From the IMG/VR virus record IMGVR_UViG_3300047586_000034, positions 1 to 43,485 of that record: a stretch of 43,485 bases of DNA; one strand, written 5' to 3'. Source of the DNA: a virus. Numbering within the stretch: position 1 is the stretch's first letter; every line of letters starts with the position of its first letter. Position numbers and translations under genes: made by a program. The notes under the pieces are model-generated. The model did no database searches. It had not been told where the DNA came from and was given only the letters and a program-made list of their open reading frames with translations. This document shows positions 1 to 5,671 of this stretch, one piece after another.

Positions 1-127
1 TTAATACTTATTTTGCTGTCCTCATACGGCTGTTCATGCTTGCGCAGCCACTTCCAAATTGTGCTATAATGTTCCAAGCAATCCCACTGCTCGCAGGCTG
101 TCTTAAGGCAGCTGTAAACTGCCGTGG
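1..127. repeat. Terminal direct repeat, left copy (assembly overlap of a circular genome)
   Basis: These 127 bases are identical to the last 127 bases of the window (43359-43485). An exact repeat of this length at both contig ends is what a de Bruijn assembler run with k=127 leaves on a circular or circularly permuted molecule. It is therefore best read as one copy sequenced once, giving a unit genome of 43,358 bp. A coding frame continues through the join without interruption, which supports closure. A genuine 127-bp physical terminal repeat is possible but less likely. Confidence 0.95.
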
Positions 128-185
128 CGGTAACATCATCAAAGGCCGTAACCACATAAACTGGTTTCTGTTTTTTTGTTCCCAT
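1..185 (-). CDS. Small unknown protein, 5' part (gene crosses the circular join)
   Basis: ATG at 185 opens a frame that runs off position 1 and continues at 43358 to a TAA at 43313, giving a 76-residue protein on the closed circle. It starts MGTKKQKPVYVVTAFDD, has a Trp/Cys-containing middle (CEQWDCLEHYSTIWKWLRK) and ends in a basic tail. No family is recognised. The first 18 bases after the second codon (AACAAAAAAACAGAAACC) also occur at the start of the small gene at 34966-35130. It lies 11 bases after the gene at 197-337 and 1 base before the ATG of the next gene at 43311, so it is an early member of the replication operon. Confidence 0.7.
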   Translation of the reverse strand, partial: MGTKKQKPVYVVTAFDDVTATAVYSCLKTACEQWDCLEHYSTIWKWLRKHEQPYEDSKISI

Positions 186-196
186 TTGCTGGCGTG

Positions 197-337
197 TTAG
201 TTGAGTGATATATTAAAAATTATGGGCTTAAGTACAGCTGGCGCAGGCACAATGGCACAACGTACCACATGCTGCACCAGCCAACACTTAAAGTAATTAC
301 CACCGTGGGTAAACTGGTGGCGGCTGCAAAATATCAT
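197..337 (-). CDS. Possible small protein (46 aa), first gene after the operon promoter
   Basis: This open frame of 46 codons starts at ATG 337 and stops 11 bases before the next start at 185. It sits directly downstream of the promoter at 363-393, about 26 bases from the -7 box. It encodes three Cys and several His (starts MIFCSRHQFTHGGNYFKCW) and ends hydrophobic. No family is recognised. Position, tight spacing and promoter support it; its short length and lack of homology recall keep confidence low. If it is not translated, the stretch is a 5' leader of about 170 bases. Confidence 0.4.
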   Translation of the reverse strand: MIFCSRHQFTHGGNYFKCWLVQHVVRCAIVPAPAVLKPIIFNISLN

Positions 338-362
338 GTGTTTACTTAAGCGTATCATTGTG

Positions 363-393
363 CAAATATATCACACATTATTCACCTAACCAA
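363..393 (-). promoter_or_regulatory. Bacteroidota-type promoter for the replication operon
   Basis: Read on the minus strand, a TTG (393-391) is followed by a 20-bp spacer and TATATTTG (370-363). This matches the known Bacteroides sigma-ABfr pattern of a -33 TTG/TTTG and a -7 TAnnTTTG about 19-21 bp apart. It lies in the gap after the gene at 397-639 and before the small frame starting at 337. It should start the transcript that runs through the circular join into the nuclease, helicase-loader and PP-loop genes and stops at the 35985-36057 terminator. Confidence 0.65.
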
Positions 394-396
394 CAT

Positions 397-639
397 TTAT
401 TTTGTCAGCATTTCACCTGCAATTTGTTCCAACTCCCTGCGGCGTTCTGGTTTGCTTTCCCTTGCAACTGCCGTCATGCCGTTTACCAGCTTCCACAGCG
501 TTGGGCTGCCCTGCAAGCCATCGGCAGGGTTGTTTTGCATCAGCACCTTATTTACGGCCTCGGCCACTGGCTTACTGCGGCTGGTTAACGTGGCGTTAAG
601 CTTTGCAGTTAAAATACTAAGTTCATTTGCGTTTTTCAT
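397..639 (-). CDS. Hypothetical protein, 80 aa
   Basis: An 80-residue soluble, mostly helical protein (starts MKNANELSILTAKLNATLTS; basic, Glu-rich end ERRRELEQIAGEM). No family is recognised. The ATG at 639 is preceded by AACGAAG, a start context shared by several other genes of this phage, and lies 10 bases after the stop of the HNH gene. It is the last gene of the block that begins near 3976, just before the promoter of the next operon. Confidence 0.8.
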   Translation of the reverse strand: MKNANELSILTAKLNATLTSRSKPVAEAVNKVLMQNNPADGLQGSPTLWKLVNGMTAVARESKPERRRELEQIAGEMLTK

Positions 640-649
640 CTTCGTTTTT

Positions 650-1147
650 TTAGTTAATTATCTTTACTTTTTTAAAAGGGTATGCCCTGTACTTGCTTTT
701 CATTTCATCATAATTTTCAATGAAATAATCACGTGCAATACGTGCCTTTTCAATAGTTTCAAAACTGCCCAAATGATAACCTATTTTAAATCTCGTCACT
801 TGAACAGTCCATCTCTGGTGAACCTTAGTTATACCCCAATCAGGTTTTTTACTTCGATTAAGTAAGTTGTACCTGCGTGTAGTAAAGTGACAGTTTTGTG
901 GCGTGTAATTTCCGTCGTTATTTTCCCTGTCAATTTCAAGGTTCTTAGAGTAGCCGTTAGCCAGAGCCCAATCCCTAAATACAACAAATTGTCGCCATTC
1001 ATCACATACCGTGATGCCACGCCCGCCATAATATTTAAAATGCGGATGGTTGCAATTCGTGCATCTTTGAATCATTGAGCCCCATACTGCGTGAAGTGTG
1101 GTCTTTTGGCCTCTGATTGCTTCACCATGTTTAATATGTCCTGCCAT
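650..1147 (-). CDS. HNH homing-type endonuclease
   Basis: The 165-residue product shows the phage HNH/AP2-type free-standing endonuclease pattern: an N-terminal zinc-like segment (HAVWGSMIQRCTNCNHPHFKYYGGRGI), then CDEW, then LEIDRENNDGNYTPQNCHF, the usual D-x-x-N-x-x-G-x-Y-x-x-x-N-C signature of this family. The C-terminal part carries a short DNA-binding-like stretch (GYHLGSFETIEKARIARDYF). Such proteins nick or cut DNA to spread their own gene. ATG at 1147 is preferred over an in-frame TTG at 1153. The gene is more AT-rich than its neighbours, consistent with recent entry between the lysozyme-like gene and the gene at 397-639. Confidence 0.85.
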   Translation of the reverse strand: MAGHIKHGEAIRGQKTTLHAVWGSMIQRCTNCNHPHFKYYGGRGITVCDEWRQFVVFRDWALANGYSKNLEIDRENNDGNYTPQNCHFTTRRYNLLNRSKKPDWGITKVHQRWTVQVTRFKIGYHLGSFETIEKARIARDYFIENYDEMKSKYRAYPFKKVKIIN

Positions 1148-1180
1148 TGTCAATTATATAAAGCCCCGCCAGCAAATGGC

Positions 1181-1267
1181 TTACCGATCACACCCGTGGG
1201 GAGTTTTCGCATTTGCTTTTGGGGCAATTATAATTTTGGTTGGTTCATAGATGTAATCAGTAAGCAT
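1181..1267 (-). CDS. Possible 28-codon ORF coupled to the lysozyme-like gene
   Basis: The stop of the upstream gene and this ATG overlap as TAATG at 1269-1265, the same coupling used by accepted gene pairs in this genome. The frame encodes 28 residues (MLTDYIYEPTKIIIAPKANA...) and stops at 1181. A +1 shift at the CCCC tract near 1198 would let it run on as ...TPTGVIGKPFAGGALYN to a stop close to the HNH start, so it may be the shifted remains of a slightly longer protein. No family is recognised and it may be noise. Confidence 0.25.
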   Translation of the reverse strand: MLTDYIYEPTKIIIAPKANAKTPHGCDR

Positions 1268-1689
1268 TACAAAGTTGCTAAAATTTTCTCAACTTTCAAA
1301 TAATAATCCCTTGTAATTGCTATCCGCATCCCATTTTGTCCACCATTCCAACATCGGGCAGCGACTTCATAACTTTTTCCGTTACAATAATATAAGAACA
1401 CCTCCCGTGCCCTGTGGTAATCCATCATGTCGGCAAGGGTGTACTGTATGCCCGTGCGCTGGGCGTAATCCCGCAGGCGTATGGGGCGCACTTGAAAGTA
1501 CCCTGCTGCCTGTTCCTGTGGGTTGTATGCCAGCGTATCACCGCCGCTTTCAACCTGTCCAACTGCCCTGCATAGGCTGTCGTAATAGTTAAACACTGGC
1601 GGCGCTAAAATAATCAGCACCACCCTGTCTGGCGCTGCCGCCCTCGTTGTGATAAGCAGCAGCGCAAAAAGCATAATAAAGCTTTTCAC
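1267..1689 (-). CDS. Secreted lysozyme/transglycosylase-like protein
   Basis: The 140-residue product begins with a hydrophobic signal-like segment (residues 1-19, ending RAAA) and continues as a small lysozyme-superfamily (SLT-like) domain. A candidate catalytic Glu47 sits in GQVESGG, followed by AAGYFQVRP (62-69), the usual G-x-x-Q-(V/I) element, and ARCWNGG (111-117), the usual A-x-x-Y/W-N-G element. It should cut peptidoglycan outside the cytoplasm. The start is GTG at 1689, with GGAGG 7 bases upstream, and overlaps the upstream stop by 4 bases (GTGA). It is a second muralytic gene, separate from the lysis-block enzyme at 5159-5671, so a role in DNA entry or a backup lysin is possible. 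Confidence 0.75.
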   Translation of the reverse strand: MKSFIMLFALLLITTRAAAPDRVVLIILAPPVFNYYDSLCRAVGQVESGGDTLAYNPQEQAAGYFQVRPIRLRDYAQRTGIQYTLADMMDYHRAREVFLYYCNGKSYEVAARCWNGGQNGMRIAITRDYYLKVEKILATL

Positions 1690-2075
1690 CTGTAATCCTC
1701 CATGCCACAGTTATTGCACTTCCAGCCTATGGCCTCAACGTACAAGCCGTACTCGTTACGCCCCATACCGCCATCAATACTGGTGCGGTTACTGCTGCCG
1801 CAATCGGGGCACTCGCCATCGCCAACAATTACCAACTGCTTTACCCTTTCAACCATGGCGGGTAAGGTTACCCCAAACACATGCAGCGTCAAGCGCCTCA
1901 CTTCGTCATCACTTAAAAAGCTGTCCAGCTGCCAGCCGCACTGTACCTCATAGTGTTCTATCATACCAAAGCGTCTGTAAAGTGTTTCCATAACGGCCTC
2001 GCTTACATTGTGCCAGTACGTTGGGTTCTTTGCCCACCATTCTGGCTTTCTAATACTTAATTGCATAACTGCCAT
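1686..2075 (-). CDS. Zinc-ribbon hypothetical protein, 129 aa
   Basis: The product has no recognised N-terminal domain (starts MAVMQLSIRKPEWWAKNPTY) but ends in a clear four-Cys zinc ribbon: CPDCGS near residue 94 and WKCNNCGMEDYR at the C terminus. This suggests a metal-binding nucleic-acid or protein-contact module. It starts 2 bases after the stop of the TOPRIM gene and overlaps the next gene by 4 bases, so the three are co-translated. Function is unknown. Confidence 0.8.
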   Translation of the reverse strand: MAVMQLSIRKPEWWAKNPTYWHNVSEAVMETLYRRFGMIEHYEVQCGWQLDSFLSDDEVRRLTLHVFGVTLPAMVERVKQLVIVGDGECPDCGSSNRTSIDGGMGRNEYGLYVEAIGWKCNNCGMEDYR

Positions 2076-2077
2076 AA

Positions 2078-2950
2078 TTACAAGGTATTTACATAATCTT
2101 TTAACTGCTGTGTAAAATCCACCCGTTCCTCGGTTTCCCGTTCCTGTACTTCATCGTAAGTGCTTTGGTCAAACACACTTTCAATGGCTGCCGTAACCAT
2201 GCGCTGCAATACCTTTGGGTCTATTGCATCAAGTTCTACCTGCCCCAGCCCTTCCCATTTGGCGCTTCTGCTGTCACCCTCTTTTATTGGTGCTGGCGGT
2301 AAACCCATTTCCACAACCTGTGCCTCCATAAGTGCAATGCGCCTTACTTCAATATCTTCCAAGCCCATTCTGCGCAGGTTTTCTTCAATGCTGCGGGGTA
2401 TATCCTCGCCGCTTGGGTCGTAATCCCCAAAGTAAAGTATAATGGGGTGGCGGCCATCGTCAACGGCTGCCTGCATCCTGTCGTACGTATCACGTAAAAA
2501 GGTAAGGCTGGGGTAACCCTTGCAAGCGCCCAGTGCAACACCATGGCGGCTGGTTACGCTTTCAAATACGCCCTGCAATGCCTTTTTTTCTATAAAAACC
2601 TCGGGGTAATAATACTGCCCTTCCCACTTATTACGGTAATAGCTGGTCATCCATGCTTTTACCTGCCATTTGGCATCCCTTACTTTGGTTTCCAGTTCTA
2701 CATTTTCAAACCGTGTGAGGCCAATAATTTCACGGTCATTGTCGCTAAAGGCTGTAAAGTTTATAATGCCAGCCCAGCGGGCATCAATCATGGCATTAAC
2801 CACTCTTTTGTAATGGTTAATGGTGTTTGTCATGCCCCGTGCCACAAGCCTGTAATGCAGCCCCCTAATTGTTAAAATGCCAGCTTCGTACTCTTTTACA
2901 ATTTCCACGGCGTTTTCGGTAATCCATTTGTTCGTAAATTCATCTTTCAT
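2078..2950 (-). CDS. Spo11/topoisomerase VI A-like protein with TOPRIM domain
   Basis: The 290-residue protein has an N-terminal winged-helix region with LTIRGLHYRLVARG (Tyr33 in the position of the 5Y-CAP tyrosine of TopoVI-A/Spo11 relatives), followed by YKRVVNAMIDARWAG. The C-terminal half is a TOPRIM domain with Glu121 in FIEKKAL and GDYDPSGED (Asp176, Asp178). These are the metal-binding residues of topoisomerases. No partner B (GHKL ATPase) gene is present, so a DNA-binding or nicking role is likelier than a full topoisomerase. ATG at 2950, preceded by ACGAAG, is preferred to a GTG at 3115 whose extra 55 residues look non-coding. The 200 bases upstream hold no convincing gene. Confidence 0.8.
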   Translation of the reverse strand: MKDEFTNKWITENAVEIVKEYEAGILTIRGLHYRLVARGMTNTINHYKRVVNAMIDARWAGIINFTAFSDNDREIIGLTRFENVELETKVRDAKWQVKAWMTSYYRNKWEGQYYYPEVFIEKKALQGVFESVTSRHGVALGACKGYPSLTFLRDTYDRMQAAVDDGRHPIILYFGDYDPSGEDIPRSIEENLRRMGLEDIEVRRIALMEAQVVEMGLPPAPIKEGDSRSAKWEGLGQVELDAIDPKVLQRMVTAAIESVFDQSTYDEVQERETEERVDFTQQLKDYVNTL

Positions 2951-3150
2951 CTTCGTAAGTATTGTGTACCCTTGCTTTCTTTGGCGGGGTACGGTTAGTA
3001 ATAAAAAATAAGTGCAGCCAAGGGGAGGCCGTTTGATTGGGTGGTATGGTTCACCCGTTGCCTCCCTTTGTACAGCATTACTGCCAAGGCTGCACAGTGG
3101 CAGCCAGCGCCGCACTTACGGCATACGGTTACCCGTGCGCTGGCCTGTGT

Positions 3151-3309
3151 TCATTTAACTTTCGTTAACTTTTTTTCTGTGTACAGTGGTTTGCCTGCCT
3201 CCAATAGCTTGGTGCAAAGGTCAAAGCATATTGTCATATCGGCGTACGTGTCGTGCTTGCGCCCGCACAGCGGGCAAACGTGTTGCCCCTTGCGCCATTT
3301 AGCTGGCAT
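3151..3309 (-). CDS. Small zinc-finger protein, 52 aa
   Basis: ATG at 3309 overlaps the stop of the upstream gene by 11 bases. The 52-residue product carries CPLCGRKHD near residue 12 and CFDLC near residue 28, a possible four-Cys zinc site, and ends in a basic tail (TEKKLTKVK). No named family. It is the last gene before a 200-bp gap and is tightly linked to the gene at 3299-3781. Confidence 0.7.
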   Translation of the reverse strand: MPAKWRKGQHVCPLCGRKHDTYADMTICFDLCTKLLEAGKPLYTEKKLTKVK

Positions 3310-3781
3310 GTGTAAGGTATTTTTTTGCTTCCAGTGCTGCACAGTACCCAGTAAGCTTGGTTTCTTTTTTTATTACATCAACCGTTTCAACTTCGCACTT
3401 TTCAGTATTGCCAATCGTAAGTTCAAGCCGTGTACCTGTGGGGCACTGTTTTGCCCCGTTTTTTGGGTATAAGTAAAAGGTAAAATTTACAGTGTTTGTG
3501 CCAATAAGCTTCATCGGCTCGGTATCAAATGCCTTGGCCAATTTTGTGGCCAGCTTATCAAGGTCTGCCAGTGTTATTTTTTCATCCACTGCGTTAAAGT
3601 GTACCGCAGTGCCATAATAGTAAGGCTTTATTTCCCACCCTTTTGGCATAAGGTCTGCAATATTATCAGCCACCATGCGTGTAAGCATTATGCGGTAACT
3701 GGCATCCTTAAGCGCTGCCTGTGCTTTTTTAACGGCCTCTTTTGCATCATCCATGGCGTGTTTTAATTCTGCTGTTTTCAT
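3299..3781 (-). CDS. Hypothetical protein, 160 aa
   Basis: The first 35 residues form a charged helix (MKTAELKHAMDDAKEAVKKA...), suggesting a short coiled coil. The rest is a mixed alpha/beta region with KPYYYGTAVHF and FTFYLYPKNGAKQCP. No family is recognised. The ATG at 3781 is preceded by AACGAAAG, close to the recurring start context of this phage, and the gene lies 18 bases after the gene at 3800-3976. Confidence 0.8.
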   Translation of the reverse strand: MKTAELKHAMDDAKEAVKKAQAALKDASYRIMLTRMVADNIADLMPKGWEIKPYYYGTAVHFNAVDEKITLADLDKLATKLAKAFDTEPMKLIGTNTVNFTFYLYPKNGAKQCPTGTRLELTIGNTEKCEVETVDVIKKETKLTGYCAALEAKKYLTHAS

Positions 3782-3799
3782 CTTTCGTTTTTGTTAAGG

Positions 3800-3976
3800 T
3801 TAATAAATTTTGTGGTTTCTATGTCCGTACTTATAATTGCCAATCCAGTTGTCAAGGTCTGTGCCCCTACTAACTGCACTGCCCCTGTCTGTGGTAAGCC
3901 CTGCATTTTTTTCTTTAACTGCTGTTTCCAATGCTTTGTAAACTGCTGGCTTTAAAATGCTTTTCCATTCTGCCAT
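3800..3976 (-). CDS. Hypothetical protein, about 58 aa, start uncertain
   Basis: A short soluble protein (MAEWKSILKPAVYKALETAV..., ending YGHRNHKIY). The frame stays open upstream to 4021, and the upstream codons read like protein (RAFTDGLAYGASQ), but the only start there is a TTG at 3997. Either the real start is TTG 3997 or the 5' end was lost by a small shift near 4022-4024. No family is recognised. It is the first gene after the large non-coding region. Confidence 0.6.
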   Translation of the reverse strand: MAEWKSILKPAVYKALETAVKEKNAGLTTDRGSAVSRGTDLDNWIGNYKYGHRNHKIY

Positions 3977-4332
3977 TTGGCTTGCCCCGTAGGCCAAGCC
4001 GTCTGTAAATGCCCTTATGCATCACTTTCACCCTATCGGTTGTACTCGGCTGCTCACCCTTGCAGCGCCCAGTTGGCTTTCCAGAGGATGGTTTCACGCA
4101 TAGCCGCCGAAGCAGCCCCACTAACCTGTACTCGCCGTAATTTGCTGTGAATCATGCCAATGAGTGCTATCTGCCTGTTTCACAGTTCCTTACCAACCAC
4201 AGCCATTCAACGAACGCAGCACCAGTACGAAGTACGGTAATACGTTTGTGATGTGCAAACATTCAACCAATTATTTTACATACGCACATGTAAATAAATG
4301 TATCACGCTGACGTACAGCATGATGCAGGGGC

Positions 4333-4374
4333 GTAAAATTTCTATTTTACATAAAATAATGTTATGTAAAATAG
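4333..4374. repeat. Nested inverted repeats of GTAAAAT/ATTTTAC boxes
   Basis: CTATTTTACATAA (4342-4354) and TTATGTAAAATAG (4362-4374) form a perfect 13-bp inverted repeat around a 7-base loop. The left arm also pairs with GTAAAAT at 4333-4339. Related boxes occur at 4273-4279 (ATTTTAC, with ATGTAAAT 4288-4295) and 4449-4455 (GTAAAAT). A 15-mer, TTCTATTTTACATAA, is shared with 18487-18501 inside the iteron region. This looks like a protein-binding operator or origin element rather than a terminator, since no T tract follows. Confidence 0.7.
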
Positions 4375-4503
4375 GTGGCTGTAAGTATATGTGTATCAGC
4401 GAAAACCACGAACTATACCGCCAAGCTATTAGTATATGCGGAGAGGGGTAAAATACGACAAATCGCACGAAACAGGCCAATTTTGCGAAATGGGCAGAAA
4501 TGC

Positions 4504-4530
4504 AAAAAGGGCAGTCGATTAAAACTGCCC
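4504..4530 (-). terminator. Intrinsic terminator after the lysis block
   Basis: GGGCAGT (4509-4515) pairs perfectly with ACTGCCC (4524-4530) around an 8-base loop. On the minus strand the stem is followed by TTTTT. It lies about 40 bases after the stop of the spanin-like gene, where the long structural and lysis transcript would be expected to end. Confidence 0.8.
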
Positions 4531-4569
4531 TCCCCTGAATTACTAAACGAAGATGAAAACCAGTGAGGT

Positions 4570-5076
4570 TTACCGCCGCGAAGATAGATAAATCCCAATG
4601 ATAAAAAGCAAAATGAGTATTATACTTACAAACAGACATGCTTGATAAAAAACTGGAATATATTTCTTTTCCTGTATAACGGTCTTGGTAATTGTTACCG
4701 TTTTTTCCTTCAAAGTGGCTGCACTGTCGATGGCGAATGCCAAGGTCGTTTTATTAAGGCGCAGCTGTATTTTTAGTTTTTTGTTTACCACCCACGCACT
4801 GGCGCTGGCAAATTTATCTATAACATTTACCGTATCGCTTATGTAACCCTCCATGGTAACTGGCTCGGGTAAATTGAGCAATATTGCCAAACTGTCTGCC
4901 ACCGTATCTGCGGGCAGGGTTATGTATATGATCGTGTCCCTGTAACTCACTACTTGCTTAAAAACGGTATCGGCTGCCATGGGTGGCCACTTTTCCATAC
5001 ACCGTTTCTGTGTTGCGCAGCTTGGCAGTATTGCCAGCCACACTGCAAGGCATACGGCTGCTTTTACATATCGCAT
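4570..5076 (-). CDS. Spanin-like lipoprotein with C-terminal membrane anchor (u-spanin candidate)
   Basis: From ATG 5076 the product is 168 residues: a lipoprotein signal (MRYVKAAVCLAVWLAILPSC, Cys20 as lipidation site), a soluble beta/coiled middle, and a strong C-terminal transmembrane helix (VFYQACLFVSIILILLFIIGIYL). An outer-membrane lipid anchor plus inner-membrane helix in one chain is the layout of unimolecular spanins such as T1 gp11, which fuse the two membranes at lysis. It follows the muramidase gene and precedes a terminator. An in-frame ATG at 5148 would add 24 residues ahead of the signal, which would spoil it. Function is inferred from architecture, not from family match. Confidence 0.7.
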   Translation of the reverse strand: MRYVKAAVCLAVWLAILPSCATQKRCMEKWPPMAADTVFKQVVSYRDTIIYITLPADTVADSLAILLNLPEPVTMEGYISDTVNVIDKFASASAWVVNKKLKIQLRLNKTTLAFAIDSAATLKEKTVTITKTVIQEKKYIPVFYQACLFVSIILILLFIIGIYLSSRR

Positions 5077-5158
5077 CCTTTTTAAAGGGGTAGTACCGCC
5101 AGAGGGGGGAAGTGGCGCATTTAGCTTGAAAAGGGCAAATTTTGGCATTTCGCTGTTT

Positions 5159-5671
5159 CTAGGTAAAATACTCTTTATACTGGGCAGGTATTTGTTTAAG
5201 CAGTGCAGCCCTTATTTCTGCCTTTTCAATATCCCCGTCCTTGTCTATATCAAAAAGCGGGTTCTGCTTTGCCACAATGGCTGGGGTAATTACATACGTT
5301 TCGGGTTTGCCCACCGCAGCTGGCCAAAATATGCCGCAGTATAAGTCCACCCAATCCTTGTACCTGCCCTTAAATATGCCAAGGTGCTTTTTAACATAAT
5401 CCAACTGCTGCACGTTGCTCATGGCCGCCAGTGCCTCGCAGGTTGTGCCCAAAAAGCGGGCTGTGCTGGGCATAAACTGTATCAAACCTGTTGCCCCGCT
5501 TACCTTATTGCGGGCGGTGCTGTCCAGCGTGTGGCCAGTTTCAAACCACATGAGGAAAATTAAAGCGTTGGGGTCAACACCAAGATAAGCCGCAACACTT
5601 TTTACTTTAGCAATAAATGCAGCTTTGTTGACCTTTATTAAATCTTCAAAAATTAGTTTATCAGAATCCAT
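5159..5671 (-). CDS. Endolysin: lytic transglycosylase-like domain with EF-hand
   Basis: The 170-residue protein has a soluble lytic transglycosylase-like fold signature: Glu44 in FLMWFETGHT as candidate catalytic acid, then SGATGLIQFMPSTARFLG (59-75), typical of SLT/muramidase families. Residues 141-152 (DIDKDGDIEKAE) form a canonical EF-hand calcium loop. No signal peptide is present, so release would depend on the holin-like gene at 6391-6852. The gene overlaps the GIY-YIG gene by 19 bases. Its first 30 residues duplicate, with synonymous DNA changes, the remnant at 6263-6394, showing that this is a replaced 5' end. Confidence 0.85.
   Translation of the reverse strand: MDSDKLIFEDLIKVNKAAFIAKVKSVAAYLGVDPNALIFLMWFETGHTLDSTARNKVSGATGLIQFMPSTARFLGTTCEALAAMSNVQQLDYVKKHLGIFKGRYKDWVDLYCGIFWPAAVGKPETYVITPAIVAKQNPLFDIDKDGDIEKAEIRAALLKQIPAQYKEYFT

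Larger units (their letters stand above)
3977..4569. other. Largest non-coding region; candidate origin or control region
   Basis: About 590 bases separate the lysis block from the next gene. The part nearest 4570 holds an intrinsic terminator. The middle (about 4270-4460) is AT-rich and carries several GTAAAAT/ATTTTAC boxes in inverted arrangement. The part at 4000-4140 is GC-richer and shows no convincing gene. Plus-strand open frames here lack family features and a matching promoter, although a TACGTTTG box stands at 4241-4248. A replication origin, operator cluster or promoter region are the main options. Confidence 0.6.

Noticed and set aside
1-127. Genuine 127-bp physical terminal repeat for packaging
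   Set aside because: The length equals a usual assembler k-mer and the terminase does not suggest a short-repeat packaging type; assembly overlap is simpler.
2951-3150. N-terminal 55-residue extension of the TOPRIM protein from GTG 3115
   Set aside because: The extension does not look like coding sequence and the ATG at 2950 has the recurrent ACGAAG context.
3915-4121. Minus-strand ORF of 68 codons upstream of the gene at 3800-3976
   Set aside because: It overlaps that gene in another phase and its composition (Arg/Gly/Lys-rich) looks like a shadow frame.
4164-4566. Plus-strand genes in the non-coding region
   Set aside because: The open frames overlap in different phases, have compositions unlike the real genes, lack family features, and the whole genome otherwise codes on the minus strand.
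4546-4592. Short plus-strand frame with AACGAAGATG context (MKTSEVYRREDR)
   Set aside because: Only 12 codons, faces the spanin-like gene end and has no promoter; the start context is probably chance.
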